A stretch of DNA of 64,000 bases. Origin: Burkholderia aenigmatica. GTDB lineage: Bacteria; Pseudomonadota; Gammaproteobacteria; Burkholderiales; Burkholderiaceae. Below, piece after piece: positions 35,697-44,809 of the stretch (positions are counted from its first letter, which is position 1; each line of letters starts with the position of its first letter). The DNA lies in contig NZ_CABVQC010000022.1 in the NCBI RefSeq assembly GCF_902499175.1, forward strand, positions 47,864 through 111,863. The letters are read 5' to 3'. Made by a program: the position numbers and the translations under genes. The notes beneath the pieces were generated by a model. That model worked only from the letters and a program-made list of their open reading frames with translations, made no database searches and was not told where the DNA came from.

Positions 35697-37289
35697 ATGC
35701 ATTCTGATGCTCGCCCAGATTCCCCCGACTCGTCCGGCTCGCGCCCCGCGAAGCCGTCCCTCCACCGCAGCCTGCAGGCGCGCCATCTGCGGATGATCGC
35801 GATTGGCGGCTCGATCGGCACGGGCCTGTTCGTCGCGTCCGGCGCATCGATCTCGCAGGCCGGCCCCGGCGGCGCGATCGTCGCGTACATGCTGATCGGC
35901 CTGATGGTCTACTTCCTGATGACGAGCCTCGGCGAAATGGCTGCGTTCATGCCCGTGTCGGGCTCGTTCGCCACTTACGGCTCGAAGTTCGTCGACGAAG
36001 GCTTCGGCTTCGCGATCGGCTGGAACTACTGGTACAGCTGGGCCGTCACGCTCGCGGTCGAACTCGTCGCCGCGCAGCTCGTGATGAACTACTGGTTTCC
36101 GCACGTGCCGGGCGTCTGGTGGAGCGCGCTCTTCCTGACCCTGATCTTCGCGCTCAACGCGCTGTCGGTGCGCGGCTTCGGCGAGGCCGAATACTGGTTC
36201 GCGCTGATCAAGGTGCTGACGGTGGTCGCGTTCCTCGGTGTCGGCCTGATGATGATCTTCGGCATTCTGAAGGGCGGCCCGAGCGCGGGCTGGACCAACT
36301 TCACGATCGGCGACGCGCCGTTCGCGGGTGGCTTGCCGGCGCTGATGGGCGTCGCGATGATCGCCGGCTTCTCGTTCCAGGGCACGGAAATGATCGGCGT
36401 CGCGGCCGGCGAATCGGAAAACCCGCGCAAGACGATCCCGCGCGCGGTGAGCCAGATCTTCTGGCGCATCCTGCTGTTCTACGTGCTCGCGATCTTCGTG
36501 ATCGGCGTGCTGATTCCCTATACCGACCCGAGCCTGCTGAAAAGCGACGTGACCGACATCGGCGTGAGCCCGTTCACGCTGGTGTTCCGCCACGCGGGCC
36601 TCGCAGTCGCGGCCGGCGTGATGAACGCGGTGATCCTGACGGCCGTGCTGTCGGCCGGCAACTCGGGCATGTATGCGTCCACGCGGATGCTCTTCAACCT
36701 CGCCGTCGAAGGCCGCGCGCCGAAGATCTTCGCGAAGCTGTCACGCGGCGGCGTGCCGCGCAATGCGCTGTATGCGACGACGGCCATCGGTGCGCTCTGC
36801 TTCCTCACGTCGCTGTACGGCGACAAGACGGTCTACCTGTGGCTGCTGAACACGTCGGGCATGGCCGGCTTCATCACGTGGCTCGGCATCGCGATCAGCC
36901 ACTACCGTTTCCGGAAGGGCCTGCTGAAGCAGGGTTACTCGCTCGACCAGCTGCCGTACCGGTCGAAGTGGTTCCCGTTCGGGCCGATCTTCGCGTTCGT
37001 GCTGTGCGCGGTCATCGCGCTGGGCCAGGACTACCAGGCGTTCCTCGGCGACAAGATCGACTGGGCCGGCGTCACCGCGACCTACATCGGCGTGCCGTTC
37101 TTCTTCGTCATCTGGCTCGGCTACGCGCTCGTGCGCAAATGCCGGCTGGTCCGCTACGAGGACATGGAGATCGCGCCGTGGATCGAACGCAACGCGAAGG
37201 CCGCAGCGGCCGAGGCGGCCGAGGCGCAGGCCCATGCCGAGCAACCGGGCTACATCGCCCGCCCCGCGAACCCGACGTCGGGCGCGTAA
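35697..37289 (+). CDS. lysP: Amino-acid permease of the APC family, probable lysine permease
   Basis: The 530-residue protein has 12 membrane segments. It shows the APC opening SLQARHLRMIAIGGSIGTGLFVASG, GEMAAFMPVSGSFATYGSKFVDEGFGFAIGWNYWYSW in blocks, and the FQGTEMIGVAAGESENPRKTIPRA motif typical of the LysP/basic-amino-acid branch. The start is the ATG at 35697, with the ribosome site poorly placed; no other Met precedes the first helix. The ALDH7-type gene on one side and an FAD oxidase on the other support lysine as substrate. A 33-residue hydrophilic N-terminus and an Ala/Glu-rich tail are present. Confidence 0.87.
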   Translation: MHSDARPDSPDSSGSRPAKPSLHRSLQARHLRMIAIGGSIGTGLFVASGASISQAGPGGAIVAYMLIGLMVYFLMTSLGEMAAFMPVSGSFATYGSKFVDEGFGFAIGWNYWYSWAVTLAVELVAAQLVMNYWFPHVPGVWWSALFLTLIFALNALSVRGFGEAEYWFALIKVLTVVAFLGVGLMMIFGILKGGPSAGWTNFTIGDAPFAGGLPALMGVAMIAGFSFQGTEMIGVAAGESENPRKTIPRAVSQIFWRILLFYVLAIFVIGVLIPYTDPSLLKSDVTDIGVSPFTLVFRHAGLAVAAGVMNAVILTAVLSAGNSGMYASTRMLFNLAVEGRAPKIFAKLSRGGVPRNALYATTAIGALCFLTSLYGDKTVYLWLLNTSGMAGFITWLGIAISHYRFRKGLLKQGYSLDQLPYRSKWFPFGPIFAFVLCAVIALGQDYQAFLGDKIDWAGVTATYIGVPFFFVIWLGYALVRKCRLVRYEDMEIAPWIERNAKAAAAEAAEAQAHAEQPGYIARPANPTSGA

Positions 37290-37300
37290 CGAAACACAGC

Positions 37301-37334
37301 GAGCCGGCGGCCGACTGAACAGCGCCGCCGGTTC
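37301..37334 (+). terminator. GC-rich hairpin after the lysine permease
   Basis: GAGCCGGCGGC (37301-37311) pairs with GCCGCCGGTTC (37324-37334), 11 base pairs including one G-U, with a 12-base loop. It lies 11 bases after the stop codon but has no downstream T-run, so it may attenuate rather than fully terminate before the FAD oxidase gene. Confidence 0.5.
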
Positions 37335-37427
37335 GTCCTGACAACCTCCATTCGACGCGGCGCGCGCGTTCAGGCAAGATCGACGCGCCGTCCGTTTTTT
37401 TTCGCCGTTTACGAGTCACAGAATCAC

Positions 37428-38696
37428 ATGCAGAACTTCTACGAAGCCACCGTTACCCGCCAGCCCTATCCGCAACTGACCGGCACGATCGACACGCAGG
37501 TGTGCGTCGTCGGCGGCGGGCTCGCCGGCCTGTGCACGGCACTCGGCCTCGTCGAGCGCGGCATGCGCGACGTGGTCGTGCTCGACGGCGAACGGGTCGG
37601 CTTCGGCGCGTCCGGCCGCAACGGCGGCTTCGTGTTCGGCGGCTACAGCCTCGACAACGCGGACCTGCTGCGCACGCTCGGCCGCGACGAAGGGCGCCGG
37701 CTGTACCGGCTCACCGTCGACGCGGTCGACCTGATCCGCGCGCGGATCGCGCGCTACGGCATCGACTGCGACATCGTCGACCAGGGCGTGATGCTCGCCA
37801 ACTGGTTCGACGATCCGTCCCGACTCGACGGCGTGCGCACGCTGATGAAGAACGAACTCGGCGTCGACTGGGAGCCCGTCTCGACGAACGCGCTGCGCGA
37901 GCGGCTGAAGACGCAGCGCTATTACGGCGGGCTGTTCGAGCCGAACGCCTTCCACTTCCACCCGCTCAAGTACGTGCTCGGCGTCGCGGCCGCTGCCGCG
38001 CGCGGCGGCGCGCGCATCTACGAACGTTCGGCCGCGCTCGGCATCGCGCGCGAAGGCGCCGGGTACGTCGTGCGCACCGCGCAGGGCACGGTGCGCGCGA
38101 AGGATGTCGTGTTCGCCGGCGGCGGCTACGCGCGCGGCGTGTCGCCGCGTATCGAGCGCGCGGTGCTGCCGATCGCGACCTACGTGATCGCGACCGAACC
38201 GCTCGGCGAGCGCCTGCCCGACGCGATCGACGCACCGTACGCGATCTACGACACGCGTTTCGCATTCGACTATTACCGCCCGCTGAAGGACACGCGCATC
38301 CTGTGGGGCGGCCGGATCTCCGTGCTCGACCGCGGCCCCGACGCGATCGCGCGCCTGCTGCGGCGCGACCTGCTGCGCGTGTATCCGCAACTGGAAGGCG
38401 TGAAGGTCGACTACGCGTGGGGCGGGTTGATGAGCTACGCGCGGCACAAGATGCCGCAGATCGGCCGCGACGCGGACGGCGTGTGGCACGCGATCGCGTT
38501 CGGCGGCCACGGGATGGCGCCGACCACGGTCGCCGGCGAAGCGCTCGCGGCCGCGCTGGCCGAAGGCCGGCCGGTGCCGGAAGGCTTCAACGCATTCGGC
38601 CTCACGCGCACGTTCGGGCTGGCGGGCCTCGCCGCCGCGCAGCTCACGTACAGCGCATACCAGGCCCGCGACGCGCTCGCGTCCTGCCGCCGCTGA
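37428..38696 (+). CDS. amaA: FAD-dependent oxidoreductase (DAO family), probable L-pipecolate oxidase
   Basis: The 422-residue flavoenzyme has the dinucleotide-binding motif VCVVGGGLAGLCTALGL at residues 25-41, SGRNGGFVFGGYS, and a C-terminal FAD site AFGGHGMAPTTVAGE. It belongs to the DAO superfamily, whose gamma-glutamylputrescine oxidase-like branch includes AmaA. In pseudomonad lysine catabolism AmaA oxidises L-pipecolate to piperideine-6-carboxylate, the substrate of the ALDH7 enzyme encoded nearby. It lies 138 bases after the permease on the same strand, followed by a TetR gene. Another amine or glutamylputrescine is possible, but the locus favours pipecolate. Confidence 0.78.
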   Translation: MQNFYEATVTRQPYPQLTGTIDTQVCVVGGGLAGLCTALGLVERGMRDVVVLDGERVGFGASGRNGGFVFGGYSLDNADLLRTLGRDEGRRLYRLTVDAVDLIRARIARYGIDCDIVDQGVMLANWFDDPSRLDGVRTLMKNELGVDWEPVSTNALRERLKTQRYYGGLFEPNAFHFHPLKYVLGVAAAAARGGARIYERSAALGIAREGAGYVVRTAQGTVRAKDVVFAGGGYARGVSPRIERAVLPIATYVIATEPLGERLPDAIDAPYAIYDTRFAFDYYRPLKDTRILWGGRISVLDRGPDAIARLLRRDLLRVYPQLEGVKVDYAWGGLMSYARHKMPQIGRDADGVWHAIAFGGHGMAPTTVAGEALAAALAEGRPVPEGFNAFGLTRTFGLAGLAAAQLTYSAYQARDALASCRR

Positions 38697-38767
38697 GCGG
38701 CGGCCACGGCGGCCGGAACCGCCCTGCCGATTAGAGCGCGAGGTCGGCCGGGCGGGAATTTTCCACA

Positions 38768-38790
38768 TGCTAGAATGGCTTTTCCAAGCC
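38768..38790 (+). promoter_or_regulatory. Extended -10 and small inverted repeat before the TetR gene
   Basis: TGCTAGAAT (38768-38776) resembles an extended -10 element. It abuts GGCTT-TTCC-AAGCC (38777-38790), a 5-bp inverted repeat that could be an operator for the TetR protein encoded 22 bases downstream. Both motifs are short. Confidence 0.35.
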
Positions 38791-38812
38791 GCCGAAGCCA
38801 CAATAAAGTCAC

Positions 38813-39487
38813 ATGAAAGCAGGAAGCAAGGCCGCCACGTCCGCCCCCCGCGCGCTTCCGTCCGATGCGCGGCGCAAATACGATCCCGAGCAAACCAAGC
38901 GCAACATCCTCGACGTCGCCACGCAGGAATTCTCCGCGATGGGCCTCTCCGGCGCGCGCGTCGATGCCATCGCCGAGCGCACGAACACGACCAAGCGGAT
39001 GCTCTACTACTACTTCGAAAGCAAGGAAGGCTTGTACGAGGCCGTGCTGGAGAAGGTGTACGGCGACATCCGCGCGCTCGAGCAGGAACTGCACGTCGGC
39101 GACATGGAACCGCGCGAGGGCATGCGCCGCCTCGTCGAATTCACGTTCGACTATCACGACAAGCATCGCGACTTCGTCCGCCTCGTGTCGATCGAGAACA
39201 TCCACGGCGCGAAGTATCTCGAGCAGCTCAAGTCGTTCAAGAACCGCAACGTCAGCATCATCAAGACGCTCGAGGAACTGGTCGAGCGCGGCGCGGCGAG
39301 CGGCGCGTTCCGCACGGACATCGACGCATTCGACCTGCACCTGCTGATCAGCTCGTTCTGCTTCCACCGCGTGTCGAACCGCTACACGTTCGGCGCCGCG
39401 TTCGGCCGCGATCCGTCGGCGCCGCGCCTGCGCGCGCGGCATCGCGACACGATCGCCGACGCCGTGCTGCGCTACGTCGCCGCGTAA
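38813..39487 (+). CDS. TetR-family transcriptional regulator
   Basis: The 224-residue protein has the TetR helix-turn-helix at about residues 27-75 (RNILDVATQEFSAMGLSGARVDAIAERTNTTKRMLYYYFESKEGLYEAVLE in blocks). The ligand-binding C-terminal domain carries the TetR_C-33-like features HDKHRDFVRLVSIENIHGAKYL. It follows the FAD oxidase gene by 116 bases on the same strand and is a candidate repressor of the lysine/pipecolate genes. TetR proteins of this subgroup frequently control amino-acid or pyrimidine catabolism. Its target and ligand are inferred only from position. Confidence 0.9.
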   Translation: MKAGSKAATSAPRALPSDARRKYDPEQTKRNILDVATQEFSAMGLSGARVDAIAERTNTTKRMLYYYFESKEGLYEAVLEKVYGDIRALEQELHVGDMEPREGMRRLVEFTFDYHDKHRDFVRLVSIENIHGAKYLEQLKSFKNRNVSIIKTLEELVERGAASGAFRTDIDAFDLHLLISSFCFHRVSNRYTFGAAFGRDPSAPRLRARHRDTIADAVLRYVAA

Positions 39488-39563
39488 GCGGCGGCGCTAG
39501 CCGCTTTCCCCTGCCAGCCACACCTCGGGCGCGCGACATCCGCGCCCGTCGCGTACTCATGCG

Positions 39564-41357
39564 TCAGTCCGTCGGCGCGGTCGACGCCAGTGCGATCCGC
39601 GCCTTCTCTTCCGGGCTCCCCGCCACGTAATACTTCTTCGCCCAGCTCGAATCGGGCGCAAGCGCGAGCCGCGCATGCGCACCCGTGCCGGCGTCCGTGC
39701 CGTGCTGCTTCGCGTTGATCGACAGTGCCCGCGCGCGGTAGTGCTCGTAAAGCCGCAGGAATTCCGCGAGATAGATCGCCGCGATCCGCGGGTCGCGGAT
39801 CTCGAGCAGGTTCTCGTCGTTGAACTGCTCGGAGTTGCGGCTCATGTTCGCCGAGCCCGTATAGACGACCGGATTCGCGCCTTCGGCATCGATCACGATG
39901 AATTTGTGATGGATCACGACGGGCGGAAAGGCCGGCGCCGGTTCCCCCGGGAACAGGCGCAATTCGGGCTCGAAACCCTGCGGCACGGTGGCCGGCGAGA
40001 AATACGCGGCATCGATCACGTCGTGGTTGTCGCGGCTGCGGTGATACAGCTCGAGGTTCGCGAGCGTCGCCGCATCGAGCGTCTGGCCGGCCTGCTGCTC
40101 GGCATCGGCCTTCGTTGCGCTGCCGACGTTGATCTTGTTCACCAGCCCGAACATCATCAGCCCACGGTCGCCGGCAGCGAAGCACGCGTCGCGCAGCGCC
40201 GCGTCGGTCGGCATGAACAGGCAGAACGACACCGAATGCTTCGCGGCCGCGATCGCGGCGACGATCGTGTCGATCTCGGTGCGCTGCCCCGCCGGCTCCG
40301 GCGAAAACGCGACACGCACCTGCGCACTGCCGATCGTCATCGGTTCCGACCAGCCCGGCGACAGCTTCGCCGTCTCCGCGATCGACGGATTCCCGGCCAG
40401 CGCATGCGCGCGATCGTTGTACAGCGCGGCAAGCGCGGGCGAATCGAACGCGTGCAGCACGTTCGCCTGCTCCGTGAGTCCCTCGGTCGTGAAGTTCGCG
40501 GAGCCGGTCAGCACGCGCGCGGGCACCGGGTTCGACGACGCATCGGTCACGATGAACTTGTCGTGCATGATGTGCGTCTTGTCGCGCGGCGCGAGCGTCG
40601 CGAGACCCTGAAGCGCGTCGACGGCCGGCTGGTTCGGCGACGGCAGCGGCGGCTTGCCCTTGCGCGCCGTCGTGTGCGCGTCGTAGACGATCGCGAGCGA
40701 CGCTTCGCCGTGCTGACGTCCGAACGCTTCGAACGCGGGCAGCGCCCACAGCGTGTCGGTCAGGTGATAGACCGCCGACGCCGCGCGCGACGCGGGGTCG
40801 AGCATCTCCGCGAACACCTGCTCCATGTCGTTCGCGAGCCACGTGCGCAGCTTCAGCGCCTGCGCGTCGCTCGGTGCCGCGTTCGGCGCGAGGCCCAGCG
40901 CGGCGACCTGCTTCGCGAACGCCTGCGAGCTGACCACCGCGCGGTTGAACCACGTGCCGATGCCGTCCTCGATGTGCGCGGGCAGCACCACGTCGCACAC
41001 GCCGGCTTGCGCGTCGAGCACCTGCAGGTTCGCCGGCGTGCCGACGACCGGATACACGTCGTAGCGGAACGACGCGCCGCGGTCCTGCGGATCGATGCGC
41101 GCATCCCACCACATGAATTTCTGGATCGGCGCCTGGTCGGTCGGCGCGTCGCCCTGCGTGTGCGCGGCCGGGCCATCGAACGTCAGGCGGTTCGGCAGCC
41201 AGCTGTCCGGCGCGCGCGTCTTGCCGTCGGCCGACCAGAAGCCCGGCGTGCGCCGGATCGCGAAGCCGAGGAAATCGGACCGCGACGCCGCATCGGGCCA
41301 GTCGAAGGCCAGCAGGACCAGGGTAGGGGAAAGATAGCTGCGCACGCTGACGGTCAT
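39564..41357 (-). CDS. Phospholipase D-like protein with two HKD motifs
   Basis: The 597-residue protein has two copies of the PLD catalytic motif HxKxxxxD: HIMHDKFIVTD and VVIHHKFIVIDAEG, each followed by the expected Gly-Ser-Ala-Asn (LTGSANFTTEG, YTGSANMSRNSEQ). Both active-site halves are intact, so the enzyme should act on phosphodiesters such as phospholipids or nucleic acid. There is no clear signal peptide at the N-terminus (MTVSVRSYLSPTLVLLAFDWPD). Similar stand-alone PLD proteins can be secreted effectors, antibacterial toxins or repair enzymes; no type VI gene or immunity gene is adjacent. Confidence 0.88.
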   Translation of the reverse strand: MTVSVRSYLSPTLVLLAFDWPDAASRSDFLGFAIRRTPGFWSADGKTRAPDSWLPNRLTFDGPAAHTQGDAPTDQAPIQKFMWWDARIDPQDRGASFRYDVYPVVGTPANLQVLDAQAGVCDVVLPAHIEDGIGTWFNRAVVSSQAFAKQVAALGLAPNAAPSDAQALKLRTWLANDMEQVFAEMLDPASRAASAVYHLTDTLWALPAFEAFGRQHGEASLAIVYDAHTTARKGKPPLPSPNQPAVDALQGLATLAPRDKTHIMHDKFIVTDASSNPVPARVLTGSANFTTEGLTEQANVLHAFDSPALAALYNDRAHALAGNPSIAETAKLSPGWSEPMTIGSAQVRVAFSPEPAGQRTEIDTIVAAIAAAKHSVSFCLFMPTDAALRDACFAAGDRGLMMFGLVNKINVGSATKADAEQQAGQTLDAATLANLELYHRSRDNHDVIDAAYFSPATVPQGFEPELRLFPGEPAPAFPPVVIHHKFIVIDAEGANPVVYTGSANMSRNSEQFNDENLLEIRDPRIAAIYLAEFLRLYEHYRARALSINAKQHGTDAGTGAHARLALAPDSSWAKKYYVAGSPEEKARIALASTAPTD

Positions 41358-41462
41358 TCGTTGCTCCCTGGCCTTGCGGCCGGTCGAGATGAATGGGTCA
41401 GTCTTGACGGCGCGTCTTCCCGCAGGATGACGATTCGATGAACCTTGTATGTCGGACGCGCG

Positions 41463-42221
41463 TCAGTCGCACACGAGCAGCTCGATCCCGCGCGCGGTCA
41501 GCGCACGGCGCACGGCCTTGTCGGGCGCGCGTTCGGTCACGAGATAGCGGGCGGCCGCCGTGCCGTTGATCCGCACGGGCGTCACGCGACCGAATTTCGA
41601 ATGGTCGGCGACGATCATCGCGGTGCCGGCCGCCGCGATCATCCGGCTGCGCACCTCGGCCGCGAGCCGCGAGTAGTCGGTGCATTCGCCGTCGGGCGTG
41701 ATGCCGCCGGCGCCGACAAACGCGAAATCGACGTGGTACTGCGCAAGCTGCTGGATCGTGTCAAACCCGAAGGTGGCGTCCTCGTCGTCGGACAACTCGC
41801 CGCCGAGCAGCGTCACGCGGTTGCCGTTGCGCCGGGCGAGCACGAACGCGGTGCGCCAGTCGTTCGTGTAGATCGACAGCCGGTGCCGGTCGGCGAGCGC
41901 GAGCGCAACCGCATGCGGCGTGCTGCCCGAATCGATCAGCACCGACGCATCGTCGGGCACGAATTCGGCCGCGCGCCGCCCGATCGTGCGCTTCGCTTCG
42001 GCGTTCGCGGCTTCGCGCTCGGACAGGCTCGGCTCGCGGCGATCAGCCGCCAGCGCGCCGCCGTGCGTCATCACGAGCAGGCCGCGTGCGGCCAGTGCGT
42101 TCAGGTCGCGCCGCACGGTCTCGCGCGACACGTCGAGCGAGCGGACGAGTTCCGCAACCGACAATGCGCCCGACCGTCCGAGCTCCGACAGGATGAATTG
42201 ATGACGTTGTTCCGCCAGCAT
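41463..42221 (-). CDS. DeoR-family transcriptional regulator
   Basis: The 252-residue protein has the N-terminal DeoR helix-turn-helix (MLAEQRHQFILSELGRSG; SVAELVRSLDVSRETVRRDLNAL) and a DeoRC sugar-phosphate sensor domain (PDDASVLIDSGSTPHAVALAL; GELSDDEDATFGFDT; MIVADHSKFGRVTPVRI). The ATG at 42221 follows standard family length; the longer open frame is not credible. It is 105 bases upstream of the phospholipase-like gene on the same strand. DeoR proteins generally respond to sugar phosphates; no sugar gene is nearby. Confidence 0.92.
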   Translation of the reverse strand: MLAEQRHQFILSELGRSGALSVAELVRSLDVSRETVRRDLNALAARGLLVMTHGGALAADRREPSLSEREAANAEAKRTIGRRAAEFVPDDASVLIDSGSTPHAVALALADRHRLSIYTNDWRTAFVLARRNGNRVTLLGGELSDDEDATFGFDTIQQLAQYHVDFAFVGAGGITPDGECTDYSRLAAEVRSRMIAAAGTAMIVADHSKFGRVTPVRINGTAAARYLVTERAPDKAVRRALTARGIELLVCD

Positions 42222-42429
42222 CGCGTATGCGCCCGAGGCGACTGGTAATGGGTAAGCCGACCATTGTATTACGGCCGTTTGACCGGCATTTGACTGCGGC
42301 GCGAAACCGGGCCGGCCGGGTTTCCCGAAAGCGAAATTCTGTATTGCCCGACGCGCGCGAATCGGCGCGGCGCCGGTTGCTACACTTTGCGCTTCGCCGA
42401 ACGACAGACCAAGCAAAGGGGCTCGCGCC

Positions 42430-42615
42430 ATGTATCGCAAAGGCAGTGTGATCGAAATCCAGTTTCCGCCCGAACGACTCAACGACGCGGCCGGCGATCC
42501 GTACTGGATCGATCTGACGCTCGACGAGGCACGCCGGCTGTACGAACAGCTCGCCGCGCGCTTCGCGACCGACGCTCGCGCCAACCAGCCGCTCGACACC
42601 TTCTCGATCGACTGA
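42430..42615 (+). CDS. Small hypothetical protein (61 residues)
   Basis: A short gene with strong third-position GC bias encodes MYRKGSVIEIQFPPERLNDAAG and ends LDTFSID. It has AAGGGG about 12 bases upstream, an acidic helical middle (LTLDEARRLYEQLAARF) and no membrane segment or signal. I do not recognise its function. It stands alone between the divergent DeoR gene and the EamA transporter gene. The regular codon use argues that it is expressed. Confidence 0.7.
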   Translation: MYRKGSVIEIQFPPERLNDAAGDPYWIDLTLDEARRLYEQLAARFATDARANQPLDTFSID

Positions 42616-42799
42616 TCCCCGCGGCTTCACGCTCGCCCGCTCCGCCTGCGGGGCGGCGCCCCTCCCCTGCCCCGCCCGGCCCGACGGCCGCATGCGCGGC
42701 ACGCAGCATGAGTGCAGGATTCGACAAGACGCCGGAATCGCTTCCCCCGATACTGGCTGGCTTTACGATTCTGTCCGGCCGCCTCGCGGCCCGCCACGC

Positions 42800-43669
42800 A
42801 TGCTGACCTCGATCGTCGCCGCCGCCTTCGTCGCACTCTGGTCCACCGGCTTCATCGTTGCGCGGGCAATCAAGCCCTACGCCGATCCCAACCTGTTCCT
42901 GCTCGCGCGTTTCGCGGGCACGGCCACGCTGTTCGGCGCGGTGGCGCTCGTCACGCGCGCGCCGTGGCCGGCCCGACGCGAATGGCCGCGTCATCTGATC
43001 GCGGGCGCGCTGCTGCAGGGCGTCTATCTCGGCGCGAGCTACTGGGCCGTCGCGCAAGGGCTGAACGCGGGCGTCATGGCGCTGCTCGGCGCGCTGCAGC
43101 CGCTCGCCACCGCCGTGCTCGCCGTCCCGCTGTTCAACGAGCGCCTGCCCGCGCGCGGCTGGTTCGGGATGGCGCTCGGGCTCGCCGGCGTCGCACTCGT
43201 GCTCGCGCCGAAGGTCACGGGCGGCGTCGCGCCGCCGCCGGGCGCGGCGCCCGCGTGGCTGGTCGTCGCCGTCTCGGTGCTCGCGGTCGGGTCGATCACC
43301 GCGGGCTCGCTGTACCAGAAAGGCAAGCTCGCGCAGAGCGACCTGCGCACGGCCGTTGCCATCCAGAACTTCGGTGCGGCCATCGTCGCGGCGATCTTCG
43401 TCGCGCTGCTGCACGAGACGCGCTGGATCGGCGCGCCGACGCTGTGGGTGTCGCTCGTGTGGGGTGTCGTGTTCCTGTCCGGCGCCGCAATCTCGATGCT
43501 GATGTGGATGCTGCGGCGCGGCAACGCCGCGCGCGCGACATCGCTGCTGTTCCTCGCGCCGCCGCTGGCCGCGCTGCAGGGCTACTGGCTGTTCGGCGAA
43601 ACGCTCGCCGCGATCCAGCTTGCCGGCTTCGCGCTCGCGCTGGTGGGTGTCGTGCTCGCGCGGCGCTGA
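42800..43669 (+). CDS. EamA/DMT-family transporter
   Basis: The 289-residue membrane protein has ten hydrophobic segments arranged as two EamA repeats. The first begins IVAAAFVALWSTGFIVARA, with QGLNAGVMALLGALQPLATAVLA at its end. The second ends AARATSLLFLAPPLAALQGYWLFGE and VGVVLARR. Members export amino acids, drugs or metabolites. The ATG at 42800 begins directly before the first helix; the frame is open further upstream to 42692 without hydrophobic content. Alone in its transcription unit, so no substrate can be inferred. Confidence 0.87.
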   Translation: MLTSIVAAAFVALWSTGFIVARAIKPYADPNLFLLARFAGTATLFGAVALVTRAPWPARREWPRHLIAGALLQGVYLGASYWAVAQGLNAGVMALLGALQPLATAVLAVPLFNERLPARGWFGMALGLAGVALVLAPKVTGGVAPPPGAAPAWLVVAVSVLAVGSITAGSLYQKGKLAQSDLRTAVAIQNFGAAIVAAIFVALLHETRWIGAPTLWVSLVWGVVFLSGAAISMLMWMLRRGNAARATSLLFLAPPLAALQGYWLFGETLAAIQLAGFALALVGVVLARR

Positions 43670-43879
43670 CGCGCGCCACGGGGCCGGTACCCGCATCGGA
43701 GCCGTGCGCCAGGATGCCCCGCGCGCGGCATCCTGCACCCGCCCGGCGCACCGTGCACCACGGCGAGGCAGCCCGTCTCGCCGAAGCAACGCGAGATCGC
43801 CGGATCGCACGCCCGGCGCGGCGCAGCGCCGCGATTGCGCTTATGATGGGCGCCTTGATTTCGTTCCGGAACTCCCTTC

Positions 43880-44734
43880 ATGACATCCGCCGATTACGCC
43901 AGCCGCCAACGCGCGATCATTGCCGAACTGAACGTCGCCCCGCACTTCGACGCCGAGGCCGAGATCGCCCGCCGCGTCGAGTTCCTCGCGCAATACCTGC
44001 GTTCGACCGGCCTGCGGACCTACGTGCTCGGCATCAGCGGTGGCGTCGATTCGTCGACGGCCGGCCGGCTCGCGCAACTGTCGGTCGAAAAGCTGCGCGC
44101 CGACGGCTACGATGCCCGCTTCGTTGCCATGCGCTTGCCGAACGGCGTGCAGAACGACGAAGCCGATGCACAGCGCGCGCTCGCGTTCATCCGCGCGGAC
44201 GAGGAACTGACCGTCAACGTGAAGCCCGCCGCCGACGCGATGCTCGGCGCGCTGGCCGCATCTGGCCATGTGTTCGAGACGCCGGCGCAGCAGGACTTCG
44301 TGCACGGCAACATCAAGGCGCGCGAGCGCATGATCGCGCAGTACGCGGTGGCCGGTGCGCAGCGCGGCATCGTGATCGGCACCGATCACGCGGCCGAGTC
44401 GCTGATGGGTTTCTTCACGAAGTTCGGTGACGGCGGCGCGGACATCCTGCCGCTCGCGGGGCTGAACAAGCGTCGCGTGCGCGCGGTGGCCCGTGCGCTC
44501 GGCGGCGAGGAACTGATCGTGATGAAGGTGCCGACGGCCGACCTCGAGGAACTGCGCCCGCTGCGCCCCGACGAGCACGCGTACGGCGTGAGCTACGACG
44601 AGATCGACGATTTCCTCGAAGGCAAGCCGGTCAGCGACCACGTGTACGAAACGGTGCTGCGCTTCTACGACGCTTCGCGCCACAAGCGCGCGCTGCCGTA
44701 CACGATGTTCGACTGGCCGACTGCACAGGCATAA
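43880..44734 (+). CDS. nadE: Ammonia-dependent NAD+ synthetase
   Basis: The 284-residue enzyme converts deamido-NAD to NAD with ATP and ammonia. The PP-loop ATP-binding motif SGGVDSST occurs at residues 53-60. Downstream are GNIKARERM, GTDHAAESLMGFFTKFGDGGADILPLAGLNKR in blocks, and the C-terminal ALPYTMFDWP, as in Escherichia coli type short NadE. There is no glutaminase domain, so it uses free ammonia or a separate amidase. It is a single-gene unit, convergent with the S10 peptidase gene. Confidence 0.95.
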   Translation: MTSADYASRQRAIIAELNVAPHFDAEAEIARRVEFLAQYLRSTGLRTYVLGISGGVDSSTAGRLAQLSVEKLRADGYDARFVAMRLPNGVQNDEADAQRALAFIRADEELTVNVKPAADAMLGALAASGHVFETPAQQDFVHGNIKARERMIAQYAVAGAQRGIVIGTDHAAESLMGFFTKFGDGGADILPLAGLNKRRVRAVARALGGEELIVMKVPTADLEELRPLRPDEHAYGVSYDEIDDFLEGKPVSDHVYETVLRFYDASRHKRALPYTMFDWPTAQA

Positions 44735-44735
44735 G

Positions 44736-44752
44736 CCGGCCGCCCCGGCCGG
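44736..44752. terminator. Palindromic hairpin between nadE and S10 peptidase
   Basis: CCGGCCG (44736-44742) and CGGCCGG (44746-44752) form a 7-bp perfect stem with a CCC loop, directly after the nadE stop. Its symmetry could serve both convergent genes, though T-runs are lacking. Confidence 0.45.
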
Positions 44753-44809
44753 ACCATACCGCCGCGCGCACCACAACGCCTGCGCGCGGCATCCTCCCGA
44801 CGGGCACCG

